This document shows positions 1-8,143 of a stretch of 64,000 nt of DNA, one piece after another; positions within the stretch are counted from its first letter, which is position 1; each line of letters opens with the position of its first letter. The position numbers and the translations under genes are program-made. The notes below the pieces were generated by a model. The model was not told the origin of the DNA, did no database searches, and saw only the letters and a program-made list of their open reading frames with translations. The stretch comes from Eubacterium sp. TM05-53 (GTDB lineage: Bacteria; Bacillota_I; Bacilli_A; Erysipelotrichales; Erysipelotrichaceae): contig NZ_QSPK01000005.1 of NCBI RefSeq assembly GCF_003436425.1, forward strand, positions 1 through 64,000, written 5' to 3'.

Positions 1-1170
1 ATCAATAACTTGAATACCTTGATAATCATATGTTTCATGACGTGTTCTTGCAATAATCAACTTAGGGTATGCATCTTTTATCGCAAGTAATGGTGTGTAT
101 TCTCTTTCAAATGTTTTTTCATCCGAAATATTATCACTTACTTGAATATATATTTGTGTATCACGTTTCTTGGCAACAAAGTCGATTTCTTTTTTATACA
201 GTTTGCCAACATATACTTCATAACCTCTTCTACGTAGCTCTAAATAAACAATGTTTTCGTATACTCTTCCATAATCCATATTTCGTGTACCATTTACTGC
301 ATAACGAAAAGAAGAGTCACAAAGATAATACTTACTATTGTTGGTTAGGTATTTTTTTCCTTTTAAATCATATCGTTTTGCTTCATAAAATAGAAAAGCA
401 TTTTCTAAGTAACCAATATATTTTGAAACAGTCTTTCTTGTTATTTCACTTTGATTATTCTTTAAAGTCTCACAGATATTATTTGGAGAAAGCAAGTTTC
501 CAATGTTATCCATCATAAATTCGGATATATTCGTAAATTCTAGTTTATTTCTTATCTTATACTTTTCAACTAAATCTCGAATAATAATAGTTGAATAAAC
601 ATCTCGTACATAGTCATATTGTCGATTTTCCGTTTTATAAACATAAGCACCAGGCATTCCTCCAGTTTTGACGTATTGATCAAAAGCATCATCATATCCA
701 TCTGTGATTTTATAATAAGTTAGATATTCCTTAAATGAAAATGGGTATACTTTTATTTCCATTGTTCTTCCAGTAAACAGTGTTGCCAAATCTGAGCTGA
801 GTAAAAACGCATTAGAACCTGTAATATAAATATCATAGATTCCTTTTGCATAAATGCTATTAATTGCAAGTTCAAATTGAGGGCACATCTGTACCTCATC
901 AATTAGCAGTACATTTGTCATTTCTTCTTTGTATTGATTCATAATATATTTATGCAAGGCATGATATTCTAACAAATGATCAAATTCCAACTCTTGAAGA
1001 TTAATCATCACAATATTGATTTGTTCATTTAATGATTTTAAATATGTGATAAATTCCTGAAGTAATACTGATTTCCCACTCCGCCGGATTCCAGTAATAA
1101 CCTTTATATCGGGTGTACTATATAATTCAATCAACTCATCTAAATATTTTTTTCTAACAATAAGTTGCAT
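1..1170 (-). CDS. DUF4143-type AAA ATPase (3' end cut by window)
   Basis: The reading frame is open from an ATG at 1170 to the window edge, 390 codons. Residues 27-34 (GIRRSGKS) form a Walker A motif. Near codon 91 the protein reads LLIDEVQM (Walker B), followed by ITGSNAFLL, a sensor-like segment. The C-terminal part contains KEIDFVAKK and ends ARTRHETYDYQGIQVID, the usual end of the DUF4143 nuclease-like domain, so only a few residues are missing. This ATPase family is common as cargo on mobile elements and often lies next to defence or surface genes; its cellular role is unsettled. An RBS (AGGAGAGG) precedes the ATG. It is the leftmost gene of the mobile element. The family call is firm; function is not assigned. 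Confidence 0.85.
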   Translation of the reverse strand, partial: MQLIVRKKYLDELIELYSTPDIKVITGIRRSGKSVLLQEFITYLKSLNEQINIVMINLQELEFDHLLEYHALHKYIMNQYKEEMTNVLLIDEVQMCPQFELAINSIYAKGIYDIYITGSNAFLLSSDLATLFTGRTMEIKVYPFSFKEYLTYYKITDGYDDAFDQYVKTGGMPGAYVYKTENRQYDYVRDVYSTIIIRDLVEKYKIRNKLEFTNISEFMMDNIGNLLSPNNICETLKNNQSEITRKTVSKYIGYLENAFLFYEAKRYDLKGKKYLTNNSKYYLCDSSFRYAVNGTRNMDYGRVYENIVYLELRRRGYEVYVGKLYKKEIDFVAKKRDTQIYIQVSDNISDEKTFEREYTPLLAIKDAYPKLIIARTRHETYDYQGIQVID

Positions 1171-1390
1171 AACATCCTCTCCTATTCTCACTTTTTAAAA
1201 ATTATTAAATTTTCGGTAATAACTATCACAAGCATAATTTAACACAATTAGTGGGTTATGTCATTATTCTATTCCCAATTTTTGGTAAATATTCATTTTT
1301 CGGTAATAGAATGATTCTTTTAATTTCTAATAGTGTGAACATCATGTTGCTCACTTGATTAAAGAAAAGCACTAGCTGAAGTGCTAATGC
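1171..1390. repeat. Intergenic region with direct repeats ATTACCGAAAA
   Basis: This gap upstream of the ATPase gene holds two copies, read on the minus strand, of ATTACCGAAAA-type sequence (around 1209-1221 and 1297-1309), plus a weaker TTTACCAAAAA copy around 1278-1288. They sit in the probable promoter zone and could be operator sites. A related motif, TACCTACCGAAA, recurs at 8144-8178 in the same element. No RNA gene is seen here. Confidence 0.35.
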
Positions 1391-1498
1391 TTATCGAAGC
1401 TCAGGTAAACCTAAACTGTTAATTGCTTTTATAATGATAGACCAGGTTGTTTCATCACAAATATCTAAATCATCATAGTTTTCATTCCATTCTTTAAT
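1391..1498 (-). pseudogene. C-terminal coding remnant without a start
   Basis: The minus strand from 1498 encodes IKEWNENYDDLDICDE and continues to LGLPELR and a TAA at 1391. The composition is protein-like, but the frame is closed upstream by a stop about five codons before and has no start codon. The frame of the next gene upstream (ending at 1534) reads past its own stop as EYKKFIHNIYPTL and then joins this peptide only through a frameshift. I read it as the decayed tail of a longer gene, possibly the zinc-ribbon gene at 1534-1890. No family is recognised. Confidence 0.4.
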
Positions 1499-1533
1499 GT
1501 AGGATATATATTATGGATAAACTTCTTATATTC

Positions 1534-1890
1534 CTATTCAGTTAAATCAATACTTGTTTCGCATTCTAAAGTACCAATAGAATCTGAATAAGAATCAACA
1601 AACCAATCTTTAATCTTTTTTACAACAATCTTTTGATATCCTTCATAAAAACCACCCATTTCAGATTCAACTGAAGTAGTAGAAGTTTCATCAATAGGTA
1701 AAAATGAATAACAAACACCTTGTTTACAATGAAAACAATATCTACTTGGAGGTGGAATCATCCTTTCGCATCCAGTCAAATAAACTTTATGACCATCAAT
1801 ATCTTTTTGAAGCTGTTCGGACATTTGTGGTATTCCGTAAATAATCTTTGCCGTTTCATGACCACAGTGAGGACATCGTATTCGTGTCAA
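1534..1890 (-). CDS. Small zinc-ribbon protein of unknown function
   Basis: This 118-aa protein has an N-terminal CPHCGHE knuckle (residues 6-12), a second pair YCFHCKQG near residue 51 and an acidic C-terminus. The paired CxxC motifs suggest one bound zinc. I do not recognise a named family. It lies between the peptidase E gene and the DUF4143 ATPase gene on the mobile element and is probably cargo. The remnant at 1391-1498 hints that the original protein was longer and that this copy is truncated at the C-terminus by a stop codon plus a frameshift. An AAAGAAGTGATT stretch upstream gives at best a weak RBS. Confidence 0.55.
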   Translation of the reverse strand: MTRIRCPHCGHETAKIIYGIPQMSEQLQKDIDGHKVYLTGCERMIPPPSRYCFHCKQGVCYSFLPIDETSTTSVESEMGGFYEGYQKIVVKKIKDWFVDSYSDSIGTLECETSIDLTE

Positions 1891-1946
1891 TTATAATCAC
1901 TTCTTTCATTTTCAAGTATTGACTGCTATAAACTGGAATTTTCAAA

Positions 1947-2552
1947 TTAGTCTTTGCAAATAACCTTTGAATCTTTACCATCAATTACAATTCCCTGACG
2001 GTTGTTAATTGGGCATAGATTCAAATCCGAAAACTCAGTTATTATTTTCTCGGTAACTTTCTTAAATGGTGCTGTAAGATAATGCGGAAGAACATAGAAA
2101 TCAATCAAATCAAGCCCTGCATCATCTTCTTGTGAGTAGTCCTCCGGCTTTTCATCCATTTGTTCAATATATTGGATAGTTGGAGCGCATATAATCGCAC
2201 CTGCCGATTCACCGATCATCAGTTTTCCTTTTTCCAATTCCTTCTTCAATAGCTTATCCGTTCCCGTTTTACGGAGCTGGTCCATAAGGGAGAAAGAATT
2301 TCCACCGGTAAAATATATCACATCTGCTTCTTCAAAAACAGACTGTATCGTTGAATAAGCCTCCGTTGAAATATCAATTTCAGTTACGATTGCTCCCAAC
2401 TTTTTGAATAATTTTCGAGCTGAACCAACATAACCGGTGTAGCCTTCACGCAGTGAAGCTGTTGGAATAAATGCGACTTTCTTGTTATCAATTTCTTCCT
2501 TTATCAGACTTCCTACACTTGAAAAGTGCGAACATAAAAATAGTTTCATCAA
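1947..2552 (-). CDS. Peptidase E-like protein (S51 family, class I glutamine amidotransferase-like fold)
   Basis: This 201-aa cytoplasmic protein has the S51 arrangement: a GGNSFSL segment at residues 83-89 and the nucleophile elbow GESAGA with Ser116. In the family, Ser, His and Glu/Asp form a catalytic triad that cleaves Asp-X dipeptides or related substrates; a candidate His is in VLPHYL. Length fits the family (about 200-230 aa). An AAGGAGAA RBS lies just upstream of the ATG at 2552. It stands alone between a sortase gene and a zinc-ribbon gene, so it looks like cargo of the element. The exact peptide substrate is unknown. Confidence 0.8.
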   Translation of the reverse strand: MMKLFLCSHFSSVGSLIKEEIDNKKVAFIPTASLREGYTGYVGSARKLFKKLGAIVTEIDISTEAYSTIQSVFEEADVIYFTGGNSFSLMDQLRKTGTDKLLKKELEKGKLMIGESAGAIICAPTIQYIEQMDEKPEDYSQEDDAGLDLIDFYVLPHYLTAPFKKVTEKIITEFSDLNLCPINNRQGIVIDGKDSKVICKD

Positions 2553-2636
2553 TATTCTCCTTTATAAATTCCGATTTATCTAATTAAACAATACCATAGA
2601 ATTATTAACATTTCATGAATTTGTAGACTGTTTGAA

Positions 2637-3380
2637 TTAATCTACTCGTTTTGCTAGTATGACAATTCTCTTGTTATCGTTTCTCGTGTCACAAGTCACT
2701 AAGGTCATTAGCTTATCATCTGTTTTGACTGAAATACCTGTTTTATATAATCCACGATTGATTGAGTCGGAAATAAAAGCATTGAATGCAGTATCTGAAT
2801 CCCAACTGGATTGTGTAAATTCTAAGGAATCATTCAAATTGTTTAAATCTGCATTCATGACTTCAAATATCTGATAACTTCTAGTTCCATCTTCTGTAAT
2901 GAATTTGAATGTAGGATGCTCTTTATAGTAGCTTTGATTAATATAGCTCATTAATGGTGTAAAGATGATACTATTCCATTTACTTGAATGACCATAGATG
3001 ACAACATTTTTAGAATCAATATTTCCATCTGCTGATACAAAAGGGATACCTGCATTGGCATATTCTTTCTTGATGTTTTTTCGCACATAGTAGTCATTGT
3101 CTGGAGCCTGTACAACAGGTTCATAAATAACCCGATTATCGAATTCTAGAATACCAACTACGTCTTTATTTGTTTTTTGGAGTAAAGATAAAGAAAGCTC
3201 CTTTTCAGAAGCTTCCTCATTCTCTTTATTTTCTTTTGTTGCTTTACTTGGCTTCGATTCTACATAGTATTCTGTATAATCATAAGACTTTTTTGTTCCA
3301 AATTGACTATATAGAATTCCACCTAATAGGCTTGCAGTCACAATCGCAAGTGCTGCTATTTTTATTTTCTTATGTTTCAT
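2637..3380 (-). CDS. srtB: Class B sortase
   Basis: This 247-aa transpeptidase has a short N-terminal cytoplasmic tail (MKHKKIK), one membrane anchor at about residues 8-26 and a charged linker to about residue 62. The catalytic residues are visible: His131 in YGHSS, Cys230 in LVTCD and Arg238 in NKRIVIL. Class B sortases recognise N/L/V-P-x-T-G-like signals, cut after Thr and join the protein to peptidoglycan. The gene begins 5 nt after the stop of the thioester/Cna-B surface protein gene, whose last residues are VPNTGV, so that protein is the obvious substrate. The AGGGG used as RBS lies inside the last codons of that gene. Confidence 0.92.
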   Translation of the reverse strand: MKHKKIKIAALAIVTASLLGGILYSQFGTKKSYDYTEYYVESKPSKATKENKENEEASEKELSLSLLQKTNKDVVGILEFDNRVIYEPVVQAPDNDYYVRKNIKKEYANAGIPFVSADGNIDSKNVVIYGHSSKWNSIIFTPLMSYINQSYYKEHPTFKFITEDGTRSYQIFEVMNADLNNLNDSLEFTQSSWDSDTAFNAFISDSINRGLYKTGISVKTDDKLMTLVTCDTRNDNKRIVILAKRVD

Positions 3381-3385
3381 ACTAT

Positions 3386-6300
3386 TTATACCCCTGTATT
3401 TGGAACAACGATACGTGCATTTTCAAAATAATAAATGATTGTATCCGTATCTTTATCAGCTTCTACTTTGTAAGCTTTGGATTTATCAGGCAACTGATAA
3501 GAAGTAGGCGCTTTTATTTCCTTGAATTCATATTCGTGGCCATAGATGGCATCGGATAATACTGCTTTACCATCTTTAATGACATGTTTACTAACTGTTT
3601 CATCACCAATTTTACGAGAATAATAAGTTCCATCATCCATATCTAAGATGATTTGTTTATTTTCATCCGTTTTAGCGGTTTTAATGATCTTTGTAAAATC
3701 TTCATCTTTAGAGATTTCGTATTCTTCATTAGCATCATTACCAACGATCATTAACTGACCAGATGCAAGGGTAGTGACAAAAGATTTAGCTGTCTTGTCA
3801 TAGACTTCAAAAATGGCTCCATTTAAGAAATGATCATGATGATCTTTATCCACCTTGTTGACATCTAGTTCAATACGACGTTTTTCATTGTGCAATTCCA
3901 TAGGAACGATAACAGTTGATTTTGTTGTATCTTCATCATAGTTGAATGTGAAATCATGTTTTTCTTCATCTAATTTAAAGCCTACATTTGTTTCAAGTTC
4001 TTTAACGTAATAATCACCTGTAGGAAGATCTAAATGTTCAACATTTTTACCATCTTTATCAATCGTTAATGTGCCAACTAGTCCATCAGCAGGAATGATG
4101 ACTTTATCATCTACAGTAATATCCTTTTTAGAATAAACACCAAAGACAACATCTTTGTAGGCTTCTTTATCTTCATCTTCAAATGTCTTAGTGATCTGTA
4201 AATCCAACTTTTGTCTTTCGTTGACATAAGACTGTTTGATTTCGACTACATCGATCATCTGACCCGCATATTCAATATCAAAGTTATAGCTGTTTTCATC
4301 TAATACATATCCAGTCTGTGTTGTGGTTTCTTTAATAGAATATTTACCTAACTGGAGTAAGGAAGAAGTTGTAATGCCATCACCTGTAGTAAATGTATCT
4401 ACAACATCTCCTTTGTGGAACCATACTGTTCCTTCTGGAGTAACGATATCTTCACGTGCTGTGATTTCATACGTAACACCAGATAGATATTTTTCTTTAT
4501 AGACTGGTGAATAAAGTGTTCCATAATCTGTTTCGGATTCTTTAGCTCCTGACAACATTTCACCACTCTTTTCAACATAGACCTGTCCTTTTTGTGTTTT
4601 GTTGTCAAAGTTCATAAAAATTTCTGTACTTGATCCATCTACATTGATTGGAATTTCCGTATCTTTTAATACGTAACCATGTGGTGCTTTGATTTCAACC
4701 AATTTATATTCTCCATATTTTAAAGGAGCAGGTAAGTGAACAGAACCATCCTCATCGGTTTTAAATACATCTGTTGTATATTTTTTAGGATATGTCACAG
4801 TCTGAGTTACATAGTTTCCATCTGCATCTTTGATTTTGAATTCAACACCAGCAGCAGGAATACGTTTACCTGTTTCACTGTCCGTTTTATAGATGGTTAA
4901 TTCGGCTTTGATTGTATCGTTATAGATATTGTAAAAATAGGTCTTTTGATCTTTATCAATCTTTACTTCAAATGGTTTTAAAGTATCATACCCAGTCGTT
5001 TCATGCTCTTTAACAATATACGTTCCATATGGAAGATAATCGCTGATTGCTCGACCATCTTCATCCGTTGTTAGTGTAGATACAACTTTGCCACTTGATT
5101 TTAGGATAATATCAAACTTAAATCCTTCACCAGGCTTTTGAACATTTGATTGGAATAATCCATATTTCTCTTTATCAATCGTTTTTGCGATTTCAACACG
5201 ACCCTTAATTACTTGATCTTTAACAGTTGTAGAGAATGTACTAGGTGTATTATCACCTGAATAATCAAGTTTAACTGAATTACAATTGTTGTTTGTAAGA
5301 TAGCCTTCAGGAGAAGCGACTTCACATACATTCAATGTAGTTCCAACAGGATACTTTTTCGATTTTACTTTAGATCCATTTGTTGTAAGAGTTTCAAGTG
5401 TATTTCCACTTGTATCTTTAATCGCAAAGATTGCTCCATTAAATGTGGCATCACCTTGTGTTTTATTACCAGTTTCAACGTCTTGCTTTTCAACTTCGAT
5501 ATCAGCATATAGCAATTCAAAATTTAATTTGAAATTAGGGGAAGGATCTCTTCTGCTTGCCAGATAAATAACACGCTGATAACCTCCACTTCCATAAATG
5601 ATATTGACGTCTCTTGCCCCAAAGTTTCTTGAGAAGGTAAGTGTTTTATCATAGTTTTCTGAAGTGATGGATACCGTTAAATCATTTCCATTTACAGAAG
5701 CATTAACACCATTTCCCCTTGTAATAGAATAATTGCTTAATGTTCCTTTTGAATCTGTTAAAGTAACTGGAGTATTTAGTCCCATTTTGATTGTTTGATT
5801 ATTGAATGAAGGTCTTCCTTGAGGAGTACTTCTTAAACGATTGATTTCATTGACTTCGTTTGAAATATCATATGTTGTCGTTCCATCCATATAGTATGGC
5901 TGATACCAATTGCCAGTAACAACTTGCCAGATCATGATTTGAGTGGCTACATAATAGTTTTCACTTTCATGTCCTGGATAAGAATAACCATAATAATTGA
6001 TTTCCCAAATAGCTTGTCGTTGGCTTTCACTTAGTTCATCCCATTTGGCACTATCTGGAACATAATCATTACCAGCTATAAACAATTGCATTGGCTCAAT
6101 ACAGAATACGGTTTTATCACCAACATATAAATGTGAGATATAATCAAATCCGTACTGGTTTTCGATATAAATCATGGCATATCGTGTCCCACAGGAAGTT
6201 GTATCGGTCATCATCGTATCATTTTCATTTATGATTTGATCCGGAAATACATCTTCCAGATAGCCTAATTCTGTAATTGTATCTAAATCATTTTCTGTAG

Positions 6301-6400
6301 TAGTTTCTTCTGCATGTACTGTGATTGTATTCATAAATGAATTCAATATCACTAGTGCAGAAAGAAAGAACTTGCTGCCTTTCTTTAATATATTTTTCAT
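3386..6400 (-). CDS. Secreted thioester-domain / Cna-B repeat surface protein
   Basis: This 1004-aa protein starts with a signal peptide (about residues 1-30, ending VHA-EE). A thioester domain follows, with Cys100 in VFCIEP and Gln154 in ATQIMIW, the pair that forms an internal thioester able to bind host amines covalently. From about residue 310 there are at least six Cna-B/SpaA-type modules, each marked by an E-box such as YKLVEIKAPHGY, YSIKETTTQTGY or YEFKEIKAP; such modules are usually locked by Lys-Asn isopeptide bonds. The protein ends VPNTGV, a sortase signal placed at the very last residues, with no hydrophobic segment or basic tail after it. A class B sortase gene follows directly. 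Adhesin or pilin function is inferred from the domains. Confidence 0.9.
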   Translation of the reverse strand: MKNILKKGSKFFLSALVILNSFMNTITVHAEETTTENDLDTITELGYLEDVFPDQIINENDTMMTDTTSCGTRYAMIYIENQYGFDYISHLYVGDKTVFCIEPMQLFIAGNDYVPDSAKWDELSESQRQAIWEINYYGYSYPGHESENYYVATQIMIWQVVTGNWYQPYYMDGTTTYDISNEVNEINRLRSTPQGRPSFNNQTIKMGLNTPVTLTDSKGTLSNYSITRGNGVNASVNGNDLTVSITSENYDKTLTFSRNFGARDVNIIYGSGGYQRVIYLASRRDPSPNFKLNFELLYADIEVEKQDVETGNKTQGDATFNGAIFAIKDTSGNTLETLTTNGSKVKSKKYPVGTTLNVCEVASPEGYLTNNNCNSVKLDYSGDNTPSTFSTTVKDQVIKGRVEIAKTIDKEKYGLFQSNVQKPGEGFKFDIILKSSGKVVSTLTTDEDGRAISDYLPYGTYIVKEHETTGYDTLKPFEVKIDKDQKTYFYNIYNDTIKAELTIYKTDSETGKRIPAAGVEFKIKDADGNYVTQTVTYPKKYTTDVFKTDEDGSVHLPAPLKYGEYKLVEIKAPHGYVLKDTEIPINVDGSSTEIFMNFDNKTQKGQVYVEKSGEMLSGAKESETDYGTLYSPVYKEKYLSGVTYEITAREDIVTPEGTVWFHKGDVVDTFTTGDGITTSSLLQLGKYSIKETTTQTGYVLDENSYNFDIEYAGQMIDVVEIKQSYVNERQKLDLQITKTFEDEDKEAYKDVVFGVYSKKDITVDDKVIIPADGLVGTLTIDKDGKNVEHLDLPTGDYYVKELETNVGFKLDEEKHDFTFNYDEDTTKSTVIVPMELHNEKRRIELDVNKVDKDHHDHFLNGAIFEVYDKTAKSFVTTLASGQLMIVGNDANEEYEISKDEDFTKIIKTAKTDENKQIILDMDDGTYYSRKIGDETVSKHVIKDGKAVLSDAIYGHEYEFKEIKAPTSYQLPDKSKAYKVEADKDTDTIIYYFENARIVVPNTGV

Positions 6401-6474
6401 CTTCTTTTTCCTTTCATTTAGGTTGTTGCAACAAAAAAGCGAGAATTTTTCCTCGCTAAAATAATGTATTTCAT

Positions 6475-7092
6475 TTAGATTAAGTTTTTTGATATCAAGT
6501 GATAAATATCTTTATGATAATAAGATAATATTTGCTCATTTCCATATTCTATTTTATTAAATGTTTTATCCTTTTTTTCTTTAGATAGTATTAAGTCAAT
6601 TTGATTGGTACTCATATTAAGCATATTACCTTTAAGAAGTGTTTTGGGTCTTGAATAAATTCCTTCAGAAAAACCAATTGTTATTTTATTGTCCGATGTA
6701 GCAATTACACAACTGACTTTATTTCTGCGAAACCCTTCTTCGATATATAGCTCTTGTGCAAAAAAATTATTTATGTTTTCTAAAGCTGATATTTTTCTTC
6801 TAACCGAACCTTTTACACTTTTTTCACTTTGATTCTTTTTTGAAAAATCAAAATCATTTTCAGTAAGAGTATCATTAAAACATTTTTCAAAAAATTCAGA
6901 AGGAGTTAGAGTTGTATGAACGCCTACTAAATGCAAGTAGTTATCCTTGTTTGCAACTAAAATATAGTATTTGCGATTCGTAAAACATTTCGAACAAATT
7001 AGGTATTGCCGATCAATAAAGATTTTTTTATATATTTTTGATTGATCAATTATTGATTGACATACCCTTTGTTTAAATGAAATATTATTCAT
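6475..7092 (-). CDS. PBECR4-like putative RNase toxin downstream of a repeat RNA
   Basis: This 205-aa protein has a core reading YYILVANKDNYLHLVGV, then PSEFFEKC, LTENDFDF and SVRRKISALENI, and later SCVIATSDNKITIGFS. From memory this pattern fits PBECR4 (phage-barnase-EndoU-colicin E5/D-RelE-like nuclease 4), a predicted BECR-fold nuclease; I could not run a profile search. It has no signal peptide or membrane segment. It lies directly after an intrinsic terminator (7108-7138) that ends a short repeat RNA with its own promoter, and has only a weak RBS (AGAGAG). That order (promoter, repeat RNA, leaky terminator, toxin) is that of type III toxin-antitoxin loci. It does not resemble ToxN, the known type III toxin I can compare with. 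Toxin function is inference. Confidence 0.5.
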   Translation of the reverse strand: MNNISFKQRVCQSIIDQSKIYKKIFIDRQYLICSKCFTNRKYYILVANKDNYLHLVGVHTTLTPSEFFEKCFNDTLTENDFDFSKKNQSEKSVKGSVRRKISALENINNFFAQELYIEEGFRRNKVSCVIATSDNKITIGFSEGIYSRPKTLLKGNMLNMSTNQIDLILSKEKKDKTFNKIEYGNEQILSYYHKDIYHLISKNLI

Positions 7093-7107
7093 ACAATTCT
7101 CTCTTTC

Positions 7108-7138
7108 TAAAATTAAAAGGCGATTGCTCGCCTTTTAA
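7108..7138 (-). terminator. Intrinsic terminator between repeat RNA and putative toxin gene
   Basis: An 8-bp stem (AAAAGGCG at 7115-7122 paired with CGCCTTTT at 7129-7136) with a 6-nt loop and a T-rich tail on the minus strand. It separates the repeat RNA from the coding sequence, as in type III toxin-antitoxin operons where the terminator sets the RNA:toxin ratio. Confidence 0.75.
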
Positions 7139-7228
7139 GATGTTTAGCAGTTTTCTCTGCACTGGAACAAGTTTTAGGTCTTTGTTCCGACCAATGGTAT
7201 GGGTTTATAGTCTCCATACCGACTCTTC
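7137..7228 (-). ncRNA. Tandem pseudoknot repeat RNA (candidate RNA antitoxin)
   Basis: Read on the minus strand, two adjacent 32-nt units (7224-7193 and 7192-7161) share one architecture: a 4-bp stem (AGTC/GACT; GGTC/GACC), an 8-nt loop whose first 7 nt (GGTATGG; GGAACAA) are exactly complementary to a 7-nt stretch 6 nt after the stem (CCATACC; TTGTTCC), an A-rich linker ending AAAC, and a 3-nt spacer. Each unit is thus an H-type pseudoknot, and most differences between units keep the pairing. A third, degenerate unit begins at 7160 (GCAG/CTGC stem, linker TAAACA, weak second stem). An intrinsic terminator follows, then the gene at 6475-7092. Confidence 0.7.
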
Positions 7229-7234
7229 ATTTAT

Positions 7235-7263
7235 AATATATCATTTTTACTAATAAGATACAA
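7235..7263 (-). promoter_or_regulatory. Promoter of the repeat RNA
   Basis: On the minus strand, TTGTAT (7263-7258) and TATATT (7240-7235) are separated by exactly 17 nt. The predicted start is near 7228, four bases before the first pseudoknot unit, so the RNA begins almost at the first repeat. Confidence 0.7.
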
Positions 7264-7291
7264 TTTAAATGAGTTTTCTTATAAACCTTTT

Positions 7292-8026
7292 TTATTGAAT
7301 CAAACTTCCATTGCTCCAAAGATTTAATCCATAATAAGCAATGCTGTGATCATTTCGATATACTGGTTGAACAGAATAGTTTGTAATTTCAATATCACCG
7401 ATGTACATTACTTCATCCAGGTAATACATTCCGTCCACCTCTGCTTCGGCCTGTGAACTATAAGTTGCATAGTAAAAGTTCGTATCCATAATCACATCAC
7501 AACTTACATCTGGATTGACTCCACCAGCACAAGCATAACTTGGTCTTGTAGGTTCTGGAGTAGGTGTAGATTCTACTACAGGTTCTTGTTTGGATTCAGT
7601 AGGCTTTTCAATAGGTTGACTTACAACATCTTTTTTTGATTTATCTGATGTATTGGAACTGTTTGAAGTTGAAGATTTTTGGTCTGAACCAGAAGAACTC
7701 TTAGTAGAACTTTTTTTCTTGGAATTTTGCCTTTTACCTTCCGAAGAAACACTTGTTGTTTTGAATTCACTTTTGCCCGTAACTTTTTCTTTCTGTTTTT
7801 CTTCCTTGGATTCAGGTTTCTTCATTGTATCTCCAGCGCCTGTTTTCTCATCTTTGCCAACATTTTCATGTTCACTAACTATAGCTTCATGTTTACTAAC
7901 ACTTGCAGAAGTATCTTCCGTAAACTTTTCTACAGTAGGTACAGATACATCTTGATTAATATTAAAGATGATTCCAGAACCAACAAGTACACTTGAAACA
8001 CAGAACGCAATTAACTTTGTCTTCAT
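7292..8026 (-). CDS. Ser/Lys-rich exported or membrane-anchored protein
   Basis: I start this gene at the ATG at 8026 because GGAGG lies 8 nt upstream; an in-frame TTG at 8041 would overlap that RBS. The 244-aa product begins MKTKLIAFCVSSVLVGSG, a signal peptide or membrane anchor. A long Ser/Lys/Glu/Thr-rich linker (about residues 45-150) ends in a PTPEPT stretch typical of wall-spanning regions. The C-terminal 80 residues form a small domain with YACAGGVNPDVSCDV and NFYYATYSSQAEAE. I do not recognise that domain. It lies between the putative toxin locus and parB, on the mobile element, and could be a surface protein of a transfer or adhesion module. Confidence 0.65.
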   Translation of the reverse strand: MKTKLIAFCVSSVLVGSGIIFNINQDVSVPTVEKFTEDTSASVSKHEAIVSEHENVGKDEKTGAGDTMKKPESKEEKQKEKVTGKSEFKTTSVSSEGKRQNSKKKSSTKSSSGSDQKSSTSNSSNTSDKSKKDVVSQPIEKPTESKQEPVVESTPTPEPTRPSYACAGGVNPDVSCDVIMDTNFYYATYSSQAEAEVDGMYYLDEVMYIGDIEITNYSVQPVYRNDHSIAYYGLNLWSNGSLIQ

Positions 8027-8143
8027 TGACTTAACCTCCAATTATATTCACTGATAATTTCTACTATCTTTAAAATACAAGTTTTTCTAAATAATTACCT
8101 AGATACAAATATATCTACTTACTAAATAACAACATTTTTTCTT

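Noticed and set aside
69-518. Plus-strand open frame of 149 codons
   Set aside because: It is antisense to the DUF4143 ATPase gene, has no RBS and a composition rich in Phe, Leu and His typical of shadow frames.
3360-3400. Frameshift joining the surface protein to a lost membrane anchor
   Set aside because: The following codons in other frames encode the sortase's own N-terminus, and no anchor-like helix plus basic tail is found in an alternative frame before it.
7141-7230. preQ1-I riboswitch, possibly tandem
   Set aside because: The H-type pseudoknot shape is similar, but the loop-tail pairs are 7 bp with long complementary loops, no C-rich preQ1 pocket consensus is present, and the downstream gene is not related to queuosine.
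7653-7955. Plus-strand open frame opposite the Ser/Lys-rich gene
   Set aside because: It arises from the complement of low-complexity Ser/Lys codons and has no start signals.
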